From: an uncultured Paludibaculum sp.
GTDB taxonomy: Bacteria; Acidobacteriota; Terriglobia; Bryobacterales; Bryobacteraceae
Direction: 5' to 3'
NCBI RefSeq assembly: GCF_963665245.1
Contig: NZ_OY762269.1
Location: 2,548,501-2,612,500, forward strand
DNA length: 64,000 nucleotides
The notes under the pieces are model-generated. The model made no database searches, was not told the DNA's origin, and was given only the letters and a program-made list of their open reading frames with translations. Of this stretch, positions 1-7,888 are shown piece after piece (position 1 is the stretch's first letter; every line of letters begins with the position of its first letter). The position numbers were made by a program, and so were the translations under genes.

Positions 1-193
1 TGGAAAGCCCAGTTCGGTCGGGAGCGGAAACCCGCTCCCGAGCGGACGAACCAGTCGCACGCTTCTCCGCTTCAGTCGAACCGCAGCGAACGCCGCCCAA
101 GCCGCGCACTTCACCGACGCGGCCCAACTGACACACACCTTCAATCAAATGGTAGGCATGGCCCTCATCAGACATGATGCGAGGCACCTTCAT
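1..193 (-). CDS. possible partial protein, start only, unknown function
   Basis: An open frame on the minus strand begins with ATG at 193 (MKVPRIMSDEG...) and stays open to the window edge, so only the first 64 codons are visible. The ATG has a plausible ribosome binding site, GAGGGA, about six bases upstream. I recognise no family or motif. The region is GC-rich, where open frames arise by chance, so this is only a candidate. Confidence 0.28.
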   Translation of the reverse strand, partial: MKVPRIMSDEGHAYHLIEGVCQLGRVGEVRGLGGVRCGSTEAEKRATGSSARERVSAPDRTGLS

Positions 194-756
194 CGAAATT
201 CCCTCGCCGTTCAACGTGTCCTTGCGTACAGCCGGCAAGCCAGCCGCCCTCTCGCGGGAGTGACCGGACCATTGCGCCGTCGCGCGTAGTCGTCCCGTCT
301 AGATCCAGGCTCCGTCTTGTGCACGCCCCTGTCTATGCCGCTCTCGTAAGTCCCGATCCGCGGCGGTTGCGTGATCTCCCTCAGCGCACCCGCCTCAAGA
401 AACGCCACTTTTCTTCCGCCGAGCCGTGAGCTGCTAGTTCGATGCGAATCGCGAGCACCCAGGCTTTGTGCATGCTCTGGCTCAGCCACGGCTGTACGGA
501 CTGGCGCGCAACCCGCCGCCACGTGCGCCGCCTCCGCCAGCGCACCCACGATCTGGTGCGCGCCAACCTCTACCCGATCCACCGCCTGGCCGACGCCCTC
601 CGTGCCCGCCACGAACTCGCCGGCGACGAAGCCGAACAGATCCTCACCACCGCCCGCAGTGAACTCGCCCAAGGCTCCGTTGGGTCCTTCCCGGCGCCGA
701 TTTCCAGCCAGTAGCCCAATGGCACCCTGTCCCCAGCCACTGCGCCCCGAAACTGG
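194..756. other. no intact gene; possible decayed fragment
   Basis: No frame here has a convincing start and domain. On the plus strand about 520-714 one frame reads like the C-terminal helix of M41/FtsH-type peptidase-like proteins (LVRANLYPIHRLADAL, then GDEAEQIL). Nothing upstream in the same frame supports a complete protein, so at most this is a remnant. The longer minus-strand frame over 211-1014 is a shadow: it crosses the hicA gene and its operator. Confidence 0.3.
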
Positions 757-801
757 TTGACAACGGTTGACAGGGTTGACACTCGGACAGAACTGTCCGA
801 G
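757..801 (+). promoter_or_regulatory. hicAB promoter/operator: three TTGACA boxes and a 20 bp palindrome
   Basis: TTGACA occurs three times in near-tandem at 757-762, 767-772 and 776-781, each a perfect -35 hexamer. Immediately after lies the palindrome CTCGGACAG-AA-CTGTCCGAG at 782-801. HicB antitoxins of this class carry a DNA-binding domain and repress their own operon, so the palindrome is the obvious candidate operator. No strong -10 hexamer was found at the ideal distance. Confidence 0.6.
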
Positions 802-807
802 ACTGTA

Positions 808-1023
808 GTGGCGAAGGGTGCGGAGTTCGAGCGGAGAGTCCGGAAGCTGGCGCGCAGCCAAAAGGTCACCTGTCAGTTTGTGGCCGACAAGGGCAAAGGC
901 AGCCACGGCCGCCTCTACTTCGGCGACGAGTTCACCACCCTCAAGGACCGCAAGAAGGAGATTGGCCGCGACCTGCTGGCCAAGATGTGCGCGGATCTGA
1001 AGATCGATCCGCACGACCTGTAG
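808..1023 (+). CDS. hicA: HicA-type mRNA interferase toxin
   Basis: This 71-residue protein matches the HicA toxin family, small double-stranded-RNA-binding-fold ribonucleases that cleave mRNA when not bound by HicB. The diagnostic segment is KGSHGRLYFGDEFTTL followed by KKEIGRDLLAKMCADL, where the GSH histidine is the expected catalytic residue. I chose the GTG at 808. The alternative TTG at 757 would place the TTGACA boxes and the palindrome inside the gene and add residues unlike the family. No strong ribosome binding site precedes either start. The stop is 11 bases before hicB, so the two are co-transcribed, in the usual toxin-first hicAB order. Confidence 0.8.
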   Translation: MAKGAEFERRVRKLARSQKVTCQFVADKGKGSHGRLYFGDEFTTLKDRKKEIGRDLLAKMCADLKIDPHDL

Positions 1024-1034
1024 GAGATAAACGC

Positions 1035-1469
1035 ATGTCCCAGTTCGCCTACCCCGCGAAATTCACCACCGGCAGCGACGGCCGCGTTCTGGTCGAGTTT
1101 GCCGATCTGCCCCGCGTAGCTACTGACGGCAGCGATGAGCGCGAAGCTATGGAAGAAGCCATGGATGCTCTCGGCTCCGATCTCTCCATCCGACTCTCCC
1201 GCCGGGAGGAGATCCCAGCGCCGTCCCCGGCCAAGCGCGGCCAGCGCTTAGTCCCTGTACCGCTCTGGCTCGCGCCGAAGCTCGCGCTCTACCTGGCCAT
1301 GCGCGATCAGCAAGTCAGCAACTCGGAGTTGGCCCGCCGCCTGGGAGTTCACGAACGGGTGATCCGCCGCATGCTCGATCCCGAACACGCCACCAAGGCC
1401 GAGAAGATCCAGGCCGCCCTCGCGGTCCTCGGCAAGCAGATGACCGTCGAAGTCCGCGACATCGCGTGA
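1035..1469 (+). CDS. hicB: HicB-type antitoxin with C-terminal DNA-binding domain
   Basis: A 144-residue antitoxin of the HicB family. Residues 1-60 form the HicB partial RNase H-like fold (FAYPAKFTTGSDGRVLVEF, then DLPRVATDGSDEREAMEEA). Residues 75-140 look like a helix-turn-helix region (SNSELARRLGVHERVIRRML). It should neutralise HicA by direct binding and repress the operon through the palindrome at 782-801. The start at 1035 is supported by TAGGAG about eight bases upstream, overlapping the hicA stop. An in-frame start at 987 would overlap hicA heavily and is less likely. Confidence 0.85.
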   Translation: MSQFAYPAKFTTGSDGRVLVEFADLPRVATDGSDEREAMEEAMDALGSDLSIRLSRREEIPAPSPAKRGQRLVPVPLWLAPKLALYLAMRDQQVSNSELARRLGVHERVIRRMLDPEHATKAEKIQAALAVLGKQMTVEVRDIA

Positions 1470-1803
1470 GACCACGTTCGGTTATCAACCCATCAACCTG
1501 TTTTTGGAAGCTCCCGCTGCGCTCAGCGTGCCATCTCTCCACCCGCCGTCCAGCAGCCCCGGAAGGGTCCCGACGCCGCCCGGCGTGACGGCTATTCCTC
1601 TGTAGCTGTGACATTTCTGCCATCCGGACCTCTGCTGGCGTTTCACAGCCTCTCCCGGTTGCCGTCCACCGTGACTGCTCTCAGGAGGCCGGAGGCGGGC
1701 AGACCGCCTCCAATGCTCCCTACGAAGCCGCTTTGGCGATCCGTGCTAGCGCCGTGACTGCCGCTTTGCGAACCCGGGAAACGGGACAGGGAAACGGGGA
1801 AAC
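1470..1803. other. intergenic, one hairpin, no gene
   Basis: No supported gene lies between hicB and the RAYT element. A hairpin GGAGGCGG-GCAGA-CCGCCTCC sits at 1691-1711 without a T-run, so it is not a clear terminator. Repeated 'AAACGGG' tracts lead into the RAYT element at 1804. Confidence 0.5.
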
Positions 1804-2663
1804 GGGACGTCCTGAACTGTCACATCAACTTTCTCCTGAAATATTTCCGCACGTCGCCCTCCGGTATTGTGCGCACTTTCGGTCACCGAGACCCGAAGAT
1901 CTCCGGCCTTCAGGACCTTGCCCGCAATCCCTCGACGCCGTCATTTGGGTCAATCGCCCCGGCGGCCTTCGCCCACACCATCGCGCGCTGCGCTCGTATT
2001 TCTCCGGCAAAGGCTTCATCCTCAAACGGTTGCCCGGAGTACGTCGCACGTCGTAGCGCCTTCCATGGCCCGGCCTCTTCAGGTTCACCCAGAAGGCGCA
2101 TCCAGGCCGCGGTACCACCCGCCGCTCGCCAAAACTGCATGTCCGCAATCCACCAGGAATCTTCTCCCGATAGATGCGCTTCCGCGCTCGACCATTCATA
2201 GGACCGCGAGCCCTCCACCAGACCTGCACGAACAGGATTCGTAGCGCCGCCCAGAGGTGGGAGGCGCCCAGCGGGCGCGAGTGGAACCGGTTCTGCCACA
2301 GGGGCCCGCACCGGCCGCGGCGAGCGTTCAAATATTGTGCGTACCGGCCGTGCACACGCTGTATCACTTCGGCCAGGACAGGCACCTCGTGCGACACGGC
2401 AATCAGGTGTATGTGGTTGGGCATCAAGCAATAGGCCGGGACTGGGAGGTCGCCGGGCGCGGCCCCCTCATGCAGCAAGCGCAGGTACGTCACTCGGTCC
2501 AGGCGGGAATGGAAGACGGCCTTCCGGTCGGTTCCCCGCGCTGCGTAATATGGTGCGCCACACCGGGCGCAACGAATCGAGCAGATCGAGGCATCTTACG
2601 AGTCAGTACCTGGAGGCGTGGCTTCTTCTCGGCAAGGATTGACAGTGACACCAGGACGTCCCC
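1804..2663 (-). mobile_element. RAYT element copy 1 with inverted ends
   Basis: A discrete element of 860 bp whose ends are inverted repeats: GGGACGTCCTGAACTGTCA at 1804-1822 and, inverted, TGACAGTGACACCAGGACGTC at the right end. The core GGACGTCC is itself palindromic, as in REP sequences. It encloses a decayed RAYT (REP-associated tyrosine transposase) gene on the minus strand. A second copy at 7889-8749 is roughly 94% identical by eye and ends at the same points, which defines the boundaries. Confidence 0.75.
1910..2594 (-). pseudogene. RAYT / Y1-type transposase, two frame lesions
   Basis: Fragments in three frames add up to one REP-associated Y1 tyrosine transposase: N-terminus MPRSARFVAPGVAHHITQRG (start 2594), middle YCLMPNHIHLIAV with the HxH metal-binding motif, and C-terminal NPVRAGLVEGSRSYEWSSAE. 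The first break follows HHITQRG at about 2530, where spacing to AVFHSRLDR is off by one base. The second, near 2245, lacks about 13 bases that should encode YVET before NPVRAGL. The gene cannot make a full transposase without frameshifting. Copy 2 carries identical lesions. Confidence 0.8.
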
Positions 2664-2722
2664 GCGACGCTTCCCGTCGCGAGGAGGCCCGCCCATTGAA
2701 CCCGCAACGTGCTTGTCGCGTC

Positions 2723-4117
2723 CTACCGCGAACCCACTTCGGCCCCGGTTTGACGCAGCACCACCTCATCACCATCGCCGGACCGGACCTCCAGCCTCAA
2801 CGCACTCTCTTTGTCCGACCCGGCGACAGCTCGCTTCAACGGCCCCAGCGTCTGGGCAATGGCGGTTCCGCCTGTGCCAGCCGTGAAGCCAACCAGGTTC
2901 TGCGGCTGTGGTCCGCCCACCAGCACCAGTCTGTAGCTCTGCCCAGGTGCGAGTCCGCTGGCCGCGATCTGCAGGCTGTCAATCAGGCCCAATGAGTTGA
3001 TCGACACACTGGCGCTGGCAAGGGTACTCGTGCCCGGGGCCGCCGTCATTCTGACATGCAGAGCTTCGCGCGCCACCCCGGGTGGCTCCAGCCTGGCGTT
3101 GCCTGCATCGGAAGCCGTCGCGTTCGCAACGTAGACCAGTGCCTGCGGCAACTGACCCACGGGGATCGTCGCCGCCACGCGGTTCGTTCGCGTGTCGATC
3201 GCCTGCACGGCGTCTCCATTTTCCAGTCCGACATACACCCGGTCACCTGTGGCGGAGCCCCAGATGCCATGCGGCAGATCACCCGTTCTGATCGTCGCGA
3301 TCAGTTCCGGCTTGGAACCCGGCTCCCGCCGGTACGCCAAAACCCGGTCACTGCCGCCCACCGTGACATAGGCGAACCGGCCCTGCCCGTTGGCCACCAA
3401 GGCAACGTGATTTGTAATCGGTCCCGTCTGCAGCACCCAGCGGGTCTCAAACGGCGGCTTCGCACTCACCACCTGAGTCTGGCCGGAGTCCTTCAGCGTA
3501 AGCCAGACCTCGTCCTGATCCACCGCCAGGTTCGGCGAAAATGGGCTCGCCTGCTTTACCCGCGCAATCACCTGGTAGGTCTCCGTATCGATCACATCCA
3601 TCTCCGGCGTGAAGCTGGAGGGTACGAACGCATACTTGCCATCGGGCCGGAAGAGCACCATGCCAGGGCCGTTGGCCGTCTCGATGCGCCGCACCTCCTT
3701 CCGGGCCGCCGGGTCGATCACGCTCACATAGTTCTCACCACGCACGGCCACCCACAACTCGCGGCCATCCGGCCGGAAGAACGCCTCGTGCGGAGACCGC
3801 CCGACATAGACCTTCCCCTTGACAGAATTCGTCTCCGTGTCGATCAGAGTCACGGAATTCGAGCCGATCGAAACCACCGCCAGAGTCTTGTGATCCGGAG
3901 AGAACCCCAGCCCATGTACCAGGAGCTCTCCGTTGTACAGCGGACTCAACGCCGCCGGTACGCTGGCACCCAGTCGAATCGAACCCAGCAGACGGTTCGA
4001 CACCGGGTCGATCACCGAAACCGTGTTGGAGATCTGATCCGCCGTATACACGCGGTCGCCGGCTTGGGCCGCCGCCATCGCCCCAATGAGAAAGAAAACT
4101 GCTCCTCGAATACGCAC
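2723..4117 (-). CDS. secreted YVTN-type beta-propeller protein
   Basis: A 464-residue protein with an N-terminal signal peptide (about residues 1-19, ending AAAQA) and repeated surface-layer-type propeller blades. Blade signatures such as VYTADQISNTVSVIDP, VTLIDTETNSV, NYVSVIDPAARKEV, MDVIDTETYQVIARV and VQAIDTRTNRVAATI recur about every 42 residues through residue 330. A C-terminal tail (about 340-464) has no recognised domain. The role is unknown; such proteins are exported or periplasmic scaffolds. It lies five bases after the DUF305 gene and is probably the last gene of the sigma/anti-sigma/DUF305 transcription unit. Confidence 0.8.
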   Translation of the reverse strand: MRIRGAVFFLIGAMAAAQAGDRVYTADQISNTVSVIDPVSNRLLGSIRLGASVPAALSPLYNGELLVHGLGFSPDHKTLAVVSIGSNSVTLIDTETNSVKGKVYVGRSPHEAFFRPDGRELWVAVRGENYVSVIDPAARKEVRRIETANGPGMVLFRPDGKYAFVPSSFTPEMDVIDTETYQVIARVKQASPFSPNLAVDQDEVWLTLKDSGQTQVVSAKPPFETRWVLQTGPITNHVALVANGQGRFAYVTVGGSDRVLAYRREPGSKPELIATIRTGDLPHGIWGSATGDRVYVGLENGDAVQAIDTRTNRVAATIPVGQLPQALVYVANATASDAGNARLEPPGVAREALHVRMTAAPGTSTLASASVSINSLGLIDSLQIAASGLAPGQSYRLVLVGGPQPQNLVGFTAGTGGTAIAQTLGPLKRAVAGSDKESALRLEVRSGDGDEVVLRQTGAEVGSR

Positions 4118-4122
4118 TTGGT

Positions 4123-4506
4123 TTACCGGTCCCCTTTCGCGCTGCCCGCGTTCAACTTCTTGAGCCGCAGTGTCATCGCTTCGATCTCGGATTGCTGTTC
4201 AATCACAATCTCCTGTGCCAACCGCCGCATCGTGGGATCCTTTCCATGTATCAACTCCGCCTTCGCCATATCGATCGCACCCTGGTGGTGCGGAATCATC
4301 ATCGAAGCGAAGTCCCGATCGGGGTTGCCGCTCATCGGTGCCGCCTCCATCTGCGCGTCCATCCGCGCCATGCTCTCGTGCATTGCGGCCATGAAGCCGG
4401 AATGCGTCGTCTGTGCAATCGCTGCGGTCAGAATTCCAGCCGCTCCCAGACACACCAGGAGCCGGAATCCCAGGGAAGACCCGCCGCCAGGCAGGCTTTT
4501 CATCAT
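4123..4506 (-). CDS. exported DUF305 protein (possible copper binding)
   Basis: A 127-residue protein with a signal or anchor segment (about residues 13-32) and a DUF305 domain. The hallmark FASMMIPHHQGAIDMAKAEL holds the two adjacent histidines and methionines; the preceding MAAMHESMARMDAQM is also rich in Met and His. DUF305 proteins include the cyanobacterial copper-binding protein CopM, so a periplasmic metal role is plausible but not shown. The ATG at 4506 is chosen because AAGGAG lies seven bases upstream. It sits between the anti-sigma gene and the YVTN propeller gene on one strand. Confidence 0.8.
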   Translation of the reverse strand: MMKSLPGGGSSLGFRLLVCLGAAGILTAAIAQTTHSGFMAAMHESMARMDAQMEAAPMSGNPDRDFASMMIPHHQGAIDMAKAELIHGKDPTMRRLAQEIVIEQQSEIEAMTLRLKKLNAGSAKGDR

Positions 4507-4559
4507 GAGGATTCTCCTTTTCAACTGTGGTGGTGATAGCCGCGGCGCGTAGCCGCAGC

Positions 4560-5342
4560 CTAAGAAATGGAGGTGGCGGCCGATCGTACCATCTCGATCG
4601 ACTCAGCCCGGGTCACTGCGCCGACGAATACGATTCCCAGTCCATGCCGCCGTGCGCCGGCCGCCGCATACCGGCCCACCGTCCTGCCTCGCGGCTCGTC
4701 CGCCAGCGCCAGTTGGCCGGCCGTTGCTGACGAAACCGTCGCGCTTCTCACGAAGAACGAGACCTCCCGGCCGCCCTGCTCATAGATGAGATGGAGCCAT
4801 GCCTGGGCCTTGCCCTCCAAATTGCACACTCGGGCCCGCGCCAGCGTGTAACCCGATGGCGCAAACAGCCGCACAGGGCGGCCGTCGCCCAAGACCCGTT
4901 CCGCCAGCTTCTCCGCCTCACCGGAGTTGGTCACCCATCCCGCCTTCGGCAGCCTCTCAATCGCGTCCTCGACATGGTCGGCAGCGGCCGATTCCAGCAG
5001 GACCTCCTCCGGCGCACTCTGCAGGTGCCCGGTCACCACGATCCCCACTATCAGCAGCGTCGCGGCTACGCACGCGACCTGCAACGCCCTCCATCCCGGA
5101 AGGAGCCCGCGCCACGCCGGACCATCGATCTTCCGACGCACCCGTTCCTGCAACGTCTCCGCCTGCACCGGGACCTCGGCCAGACTGGTCCGCAGCAGAT
5201 GGTCGGCGCGGATCTGTTCGTTCAACAGCGCGGCGCAGGTCCGGCACCCTGACCGGTGCCGGTTGTACTCTTCATCCTGCTCCGTCGTCAGTTCCCCGGA
5301 AAGATGCAGGGAGGTCAACTCTTCAAATCGCTCACACTCCAT
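4560..5342 (-). CDS. membrane anti-sigma factor with zinc-finger domain
   Basis: A 260-residue protein. The N-terminal zf-HC2/ZAS domain (about residues 1-60) shows the HxxxCxxC signature as HRSGCRTC. A single membrane segment follows around residues 85-110 (LQVACVAATLLIVGIVVTG) and then a roughly 150-residue extracytoplasmic sensor domain with no recognised family. It should hold the neighbouring ECF sigma factor inactive at the membrane. The ATG at 5342 has GGGAG upstream and overlaps the sigma gene by 11 bases, indicating translational coupling. Confidence 0.85.
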   Translation of the reverse strand: MECERFEELTSLHLSGELTTEQDEEYNRHRSGCRTCAALLNEQIRADHLLRTSLAEVPVQAETLQERVRRKIDGPAWRGLLPGWRALQVACVAATLLIVGIVVTGHLQSAPEEVLLESAAADHVEDAIERLPKAGWVTNSGEAEKLAERVLGDGRPVRLFAPSGYTLARARVCNLEGKAQAWLHLIYEQGGREVSFFVRSATVSSATAGQLALADEPRGRTVGRYAAAGARRHGLGIVFVGAVTRAESIEMVRSAATSIS

Positions 5343-5910
5343 CGGAACCGCTCCCTTCTCCACGCCGCCCGGCCAACTGCCGCCGTAGCGCGGCCCGGCC
5401 TCGGCTCAAGCGCGACATCACCGTCCCCATCGGAACGGCGAGTAGTTCGGAAATCTCCTTGCACGTGAATCCATCCACTATCGCCAGATGCAGCACTGTG
5501 CGCTGGTCGTCCGGCAGAGCTTCAAAGGCCCGCCGGACAAGATCCCGCTCCAATACATCGGCATCGGCGAACCTCCGGTCGGCGGCATGTGTTTCCAGCA
5601 AAGGCGCCATCGTGCTCGCCTCCGCCGCCCGCTTGCGCCGCACCTCCGAAGACAGGTTCAACATGATGCGGAACAGCCACGCTTTGCAGTTCGTACCCTG
5701 GTCAAAGCGGTCGAAAAAACGCCACGCCCGCAGCAGTGTGTCCTGCACCAGATCCTCGGCGGCGCCACCGTTGCGGACGATACTCAGAGCCGCGCGCAGA
5801 AGGCTGGATGCGTGGGGCAAAGCCTCCTGTTCAAACGCCGCCCGTTTTGGTTCGCGCCCCGCCATGCCGATAGTATGGCAGCCGGTTGGCGCGGCCTTTG
5901 CTTCGCTCAT
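5332..5910 (-). CDS. ECF RNA polymerase sigma factor
   Basis: A 192-residue ECF-type sigma-70 factor. Region 2 is clear (AAEDLVQDTLLRAWRFFDRF, then NCKAWLFRIMLN, the -10-binding helix). Region 4 ends with an HTH (DDQRTVLHLAIVDGFTCKEI, then SELLAVPMGTVMSRLSRGR). It directs transcription of a small stress regulon and is coupled to the overlapping anti-sigma gene. An ATG at 5910 was chosen over 5946 and 5865, but evidence among these is weak. The downstream DUF305 and YVTN genes are candidate co-regulated products. Confidence 0.85.
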   Translation of the reverse strand: MSEAKAAPTGCHTIGMAGREPKRAAFEQEALPHASSLLRAALSIVRNGGAAEDLVQDTLLRAWRFFDRFDQGTNCKAWLFRIMLNLSSEVRRKRAAEASTMAPLLETHAADRRFADADVLERDLVRRAFEALPDDQRTVLHLAIVDGFTCKEISELLAVPMGTVMSRLSRGRAALRRQLAGRRGEGSGSDGV

Positions 5911-6007
5911 CGTCACCCTATAAACCGCCGCGAGCGCCATTCTCATCCATCCTCCCGGGCATTTTTCTGGTGGCGCGGGGCCCGGCCTGACGGACCCCGC
6001 CTGCCCG

Positions 6008-7312
6008 CTATCTCGGATTGGCCGTCAAGTCCTGGCCGCTCTGCGACTTGCTGATCGTGACCACACGGTTCGCCACACCGGTTCGCCCCATTGAGTCCGT
6101 CACCTTTGCCGTGATTGTGACGTCCTGTTTACCCGTCGGAACCACCAGCGATCCTCCAATCACCCAGTCGGCCGTTACCCGCACACGCCCCAGCGCATCC
6201 ACTTCCGACCCGGCCACATCGAACAGCGGAGCCAGATTCACCCCAGGCGGCACCACGTTTCCGTTCGGCTGCTTCAGCGGCACATCCAGAGCGACGTATA
6301 GTCCGGGATAGTTTCGGTTCGGCAAGCCGCTTCCGCCCATGGCGCCCACCGGAATCTGCGAACCGTCGAGGATCAAACCCACCGGGAGCGGGTTCTGAAA
6401 CCCTTCCCGCTGCCCGTTCTCGCTCACTGCAATCTCAGCCCCTCCGCGAGCCACCGCGCTCACATGCAGGAAGATCAGCGCGCCGTTGGCCAGTGTCGGA
6501 TTCTTGTCCTGCGGACCAATCGCCACTGCCGTCGGGACCCGCGGAGCAATGATGGACACCTCCGGCGCCTGCGGATCGCCCTCCATGCCGGTTGTCGCAG
6601 TGCTACCCAGCGGAGCCGGTGTCAACGCCTGGCCCGAGGTCTTGGTTCGATCCACCTTGAGCCTGATCTGGTCCATGCCGACCCGGCCTGCTTCGTCCAC
6701 CAGTGCCGCCGTCAGCGTGAACTCATTCACGTCACTGGGCACGGACTCCAGCACATGCCAGCCCAGCCACGCCGTCACGCCCTCTCCTGGAGTATCGTCC
6801 GTTCCTGCCACATTGAAAGCCGAGGCGAAATTATTGAATTTCGGCAGAATATTCCCGTCTGGAGTCACAAGGTCACAGTCAAAAAAGACGTACAGTCCTG
6901 GTACGTCGGGATTGATCGCACCCTGATTGAGCAGGTCGACGTGCCGGATGCCCGCGCCCGCCGGCGCCACGTTCGACTCGCGCAGGCGGAGAGGAACCAG
7001 GTCACGAGTGACGACCTCCAGATTCACCAGGAAGCCGGTTCCATTTGCACTGCCCGCGCCTGGCTTCGAGTCGCCCGGAGCAATGCCGGAATCGGCCAGC
7101 GGCGACACGATTCGGACAATGGGCGCCAGGTCGCCGTTCACGCCCCGCCCTTGGGTGATGCGAATGCGATTGTTGTACGTGATGGGTGTGCTCCGCCCAC
7201 CGCGCGCCCCCGCCAGGTCCTGTCCAATCAGGCTCATGGGTGACAGGGCAAGGGCCACGGTGAGCAGGTGCGTCAGAAAGGCGCAGTCGGGGCGCCGTTC
7301 AATCAGAAACAT
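6008..7312 (-). CDS. secreted protein of unknown function
   Basis: A 434-residue protein with a signal peptide in the first 35 residues (hydrophobic HLLTVALALSPMSLIG). Two halves resemble each other: each describes a block with 'PGLYVFFDCDL' or 'PGLYVALDVPL', followed by 'DGNILPKF' or 'NGNVVPPGV', then 'FNVAGTD' or 'FDVAGSE'. This indicates an internal duplication of a beta-rich domain of about 200 residues. I do not recognise the family. The ATG at 7312 is supported by AAGGAG seven bases upstream. It lies 97 bp upstream of the sigma factor gene on the same strand. Confidence 0.7.
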   Translation of the reverse strand: MFLIERRPDCAFLTHLLTVALALSPMSLIGQDLAGARGGRSTPITYNNRIRITQGRGVNGDLAPIVRIVSPLADSGIAPGDSKPGAGSANGTGFLVNLEVVTRDLVPLRLRESNVAPAGAGIRHVDLLNQGAINPDVPGLYVFFDCDLVTPDGNILPKFNNFASAFNVAGTDDTPGEGVTAWLGWHVLESVPSDVNEFTLTAALVDEAGRVGMDQIRLKVDRTKTSGQALTPAPLGSTATTGMEGDPQAPEVSIIAPRVPTAVAIGPQDKNPTLANGALIFLHVSAVARGGAEIAVSENGQREGFQNPLPVGLILDGSQIPVGAMGGSGLPNRNYPGLYVALDVPLKQPNGNVVPPGVNLAPLFDVAGSEVDALGRVRVTADWVIGGSLVVPTGKQDVTITAKVTDSMGRTGVANRVVTISKSQSGQDLTANPR

Positions 7313-7552
7313 GGGGATCTCCTTCTGAGAGCCTGGAAAGATCGGCTCTCCTTTCATGCATGGAAACTGCCGGAACGTCCGGAATCATCCCCAGAATCAG
7401 AGAGAATTAGTCCGCCTTATCGGCCACACATGCCCGTATCCCAGAGCTTCAACCGTGAGCTGCGCTTGCTCTGAAGCCCCGACAAGCCCGGCACGGCCGT
7501 CACCGGCCAATTGCGGCAGGGAGGAGTGCCCTTCGTCTGTTGCCCATCTACC

Positions 7553-7882
7553 CCGAATTGCCAGCTCCTCCGCCAGGGGGTATATCGAAGCACCGCCCGC
7601 GAGGCTACCGGCTTCGCGCACGCGGCGTATCACCGGATCCTCCACGGTCCACGGAGCAGTATCGTGAAACGAAGTACCCTTGCCGTCCTCTGGGTCGCCG
7701 CATTCCAATCGGCGTCCCTTCTCGCCCTAGGTCAAACCCCGCAAACAACCTCGAAGCCGGATCCTCGCGTCGAAGCCCTCCTCCGCCGCATGACGCTGGA
7801 AGAGAAGGTGGGCCAACTCTCCCAGATCGGCGGTGTCGCCTTCATCCCGGACGCCCCCAAGCCGGAGGACGCTATTCGGAAG
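7553..7882 (+). repeat. duplicate of the 5' region of the GH3 gene
   Basis: This 330 bp segment matches 25371-25702 at roughly 90% identity by eye, including the upstream leader (CACCGGATCCTCCACGGTCC), the GTG start and the first 73 codons of the GH3 glucosidase. Similarity begins abruptly at CCGAATTGCC and stops at the edge of RAYT element copy 2. Confidence 0.85.
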
Positions 7883-7888
7883 GAAAAC
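7664..7888 (+). pseudogene. truncated GH3 beta-glucosidase 5' fragment
   Basis: Starting from GTG at 7664 the fragment encodes a signal peptide (VKRSTLAVLWVAAFQSASLL) and the first GH3 motifs (RVEALLRRMTLEEKVGQLSQ, then GGVAFIPDAPKPEDAI). The frame then runs into the RAYT element at 7889. The remaining roughly 650 residues of the enzyme are absent here and do not resume after 8749. The GGAG before the GTG is kept, so a short secreted peptide could still be translated, but no enzyme can result. Confidence 0.85.

Noticed and set aside
211..1014. A 267-codon minus-strand frame across the hicA region
   Set aside because: It overlaps hicA and its palindromic operator and has no recognised domain.
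1910..2594. Programmed frameshifting to express the RAYT gene
   Set aside because: The second lesion is a loss of about 13 bases including conserved codons, which frameshifting would not repair; shared decay explains both copies better.
3056..4552. A 498-codon open frame on the plus strand opposite the YVTN and DUF305 genes
   Set aside because: It is antisense to two genes with clear domains, has no ribosome binding site and a His/Arg-rich, non-protein-like composition typical of GC-rich shadows.
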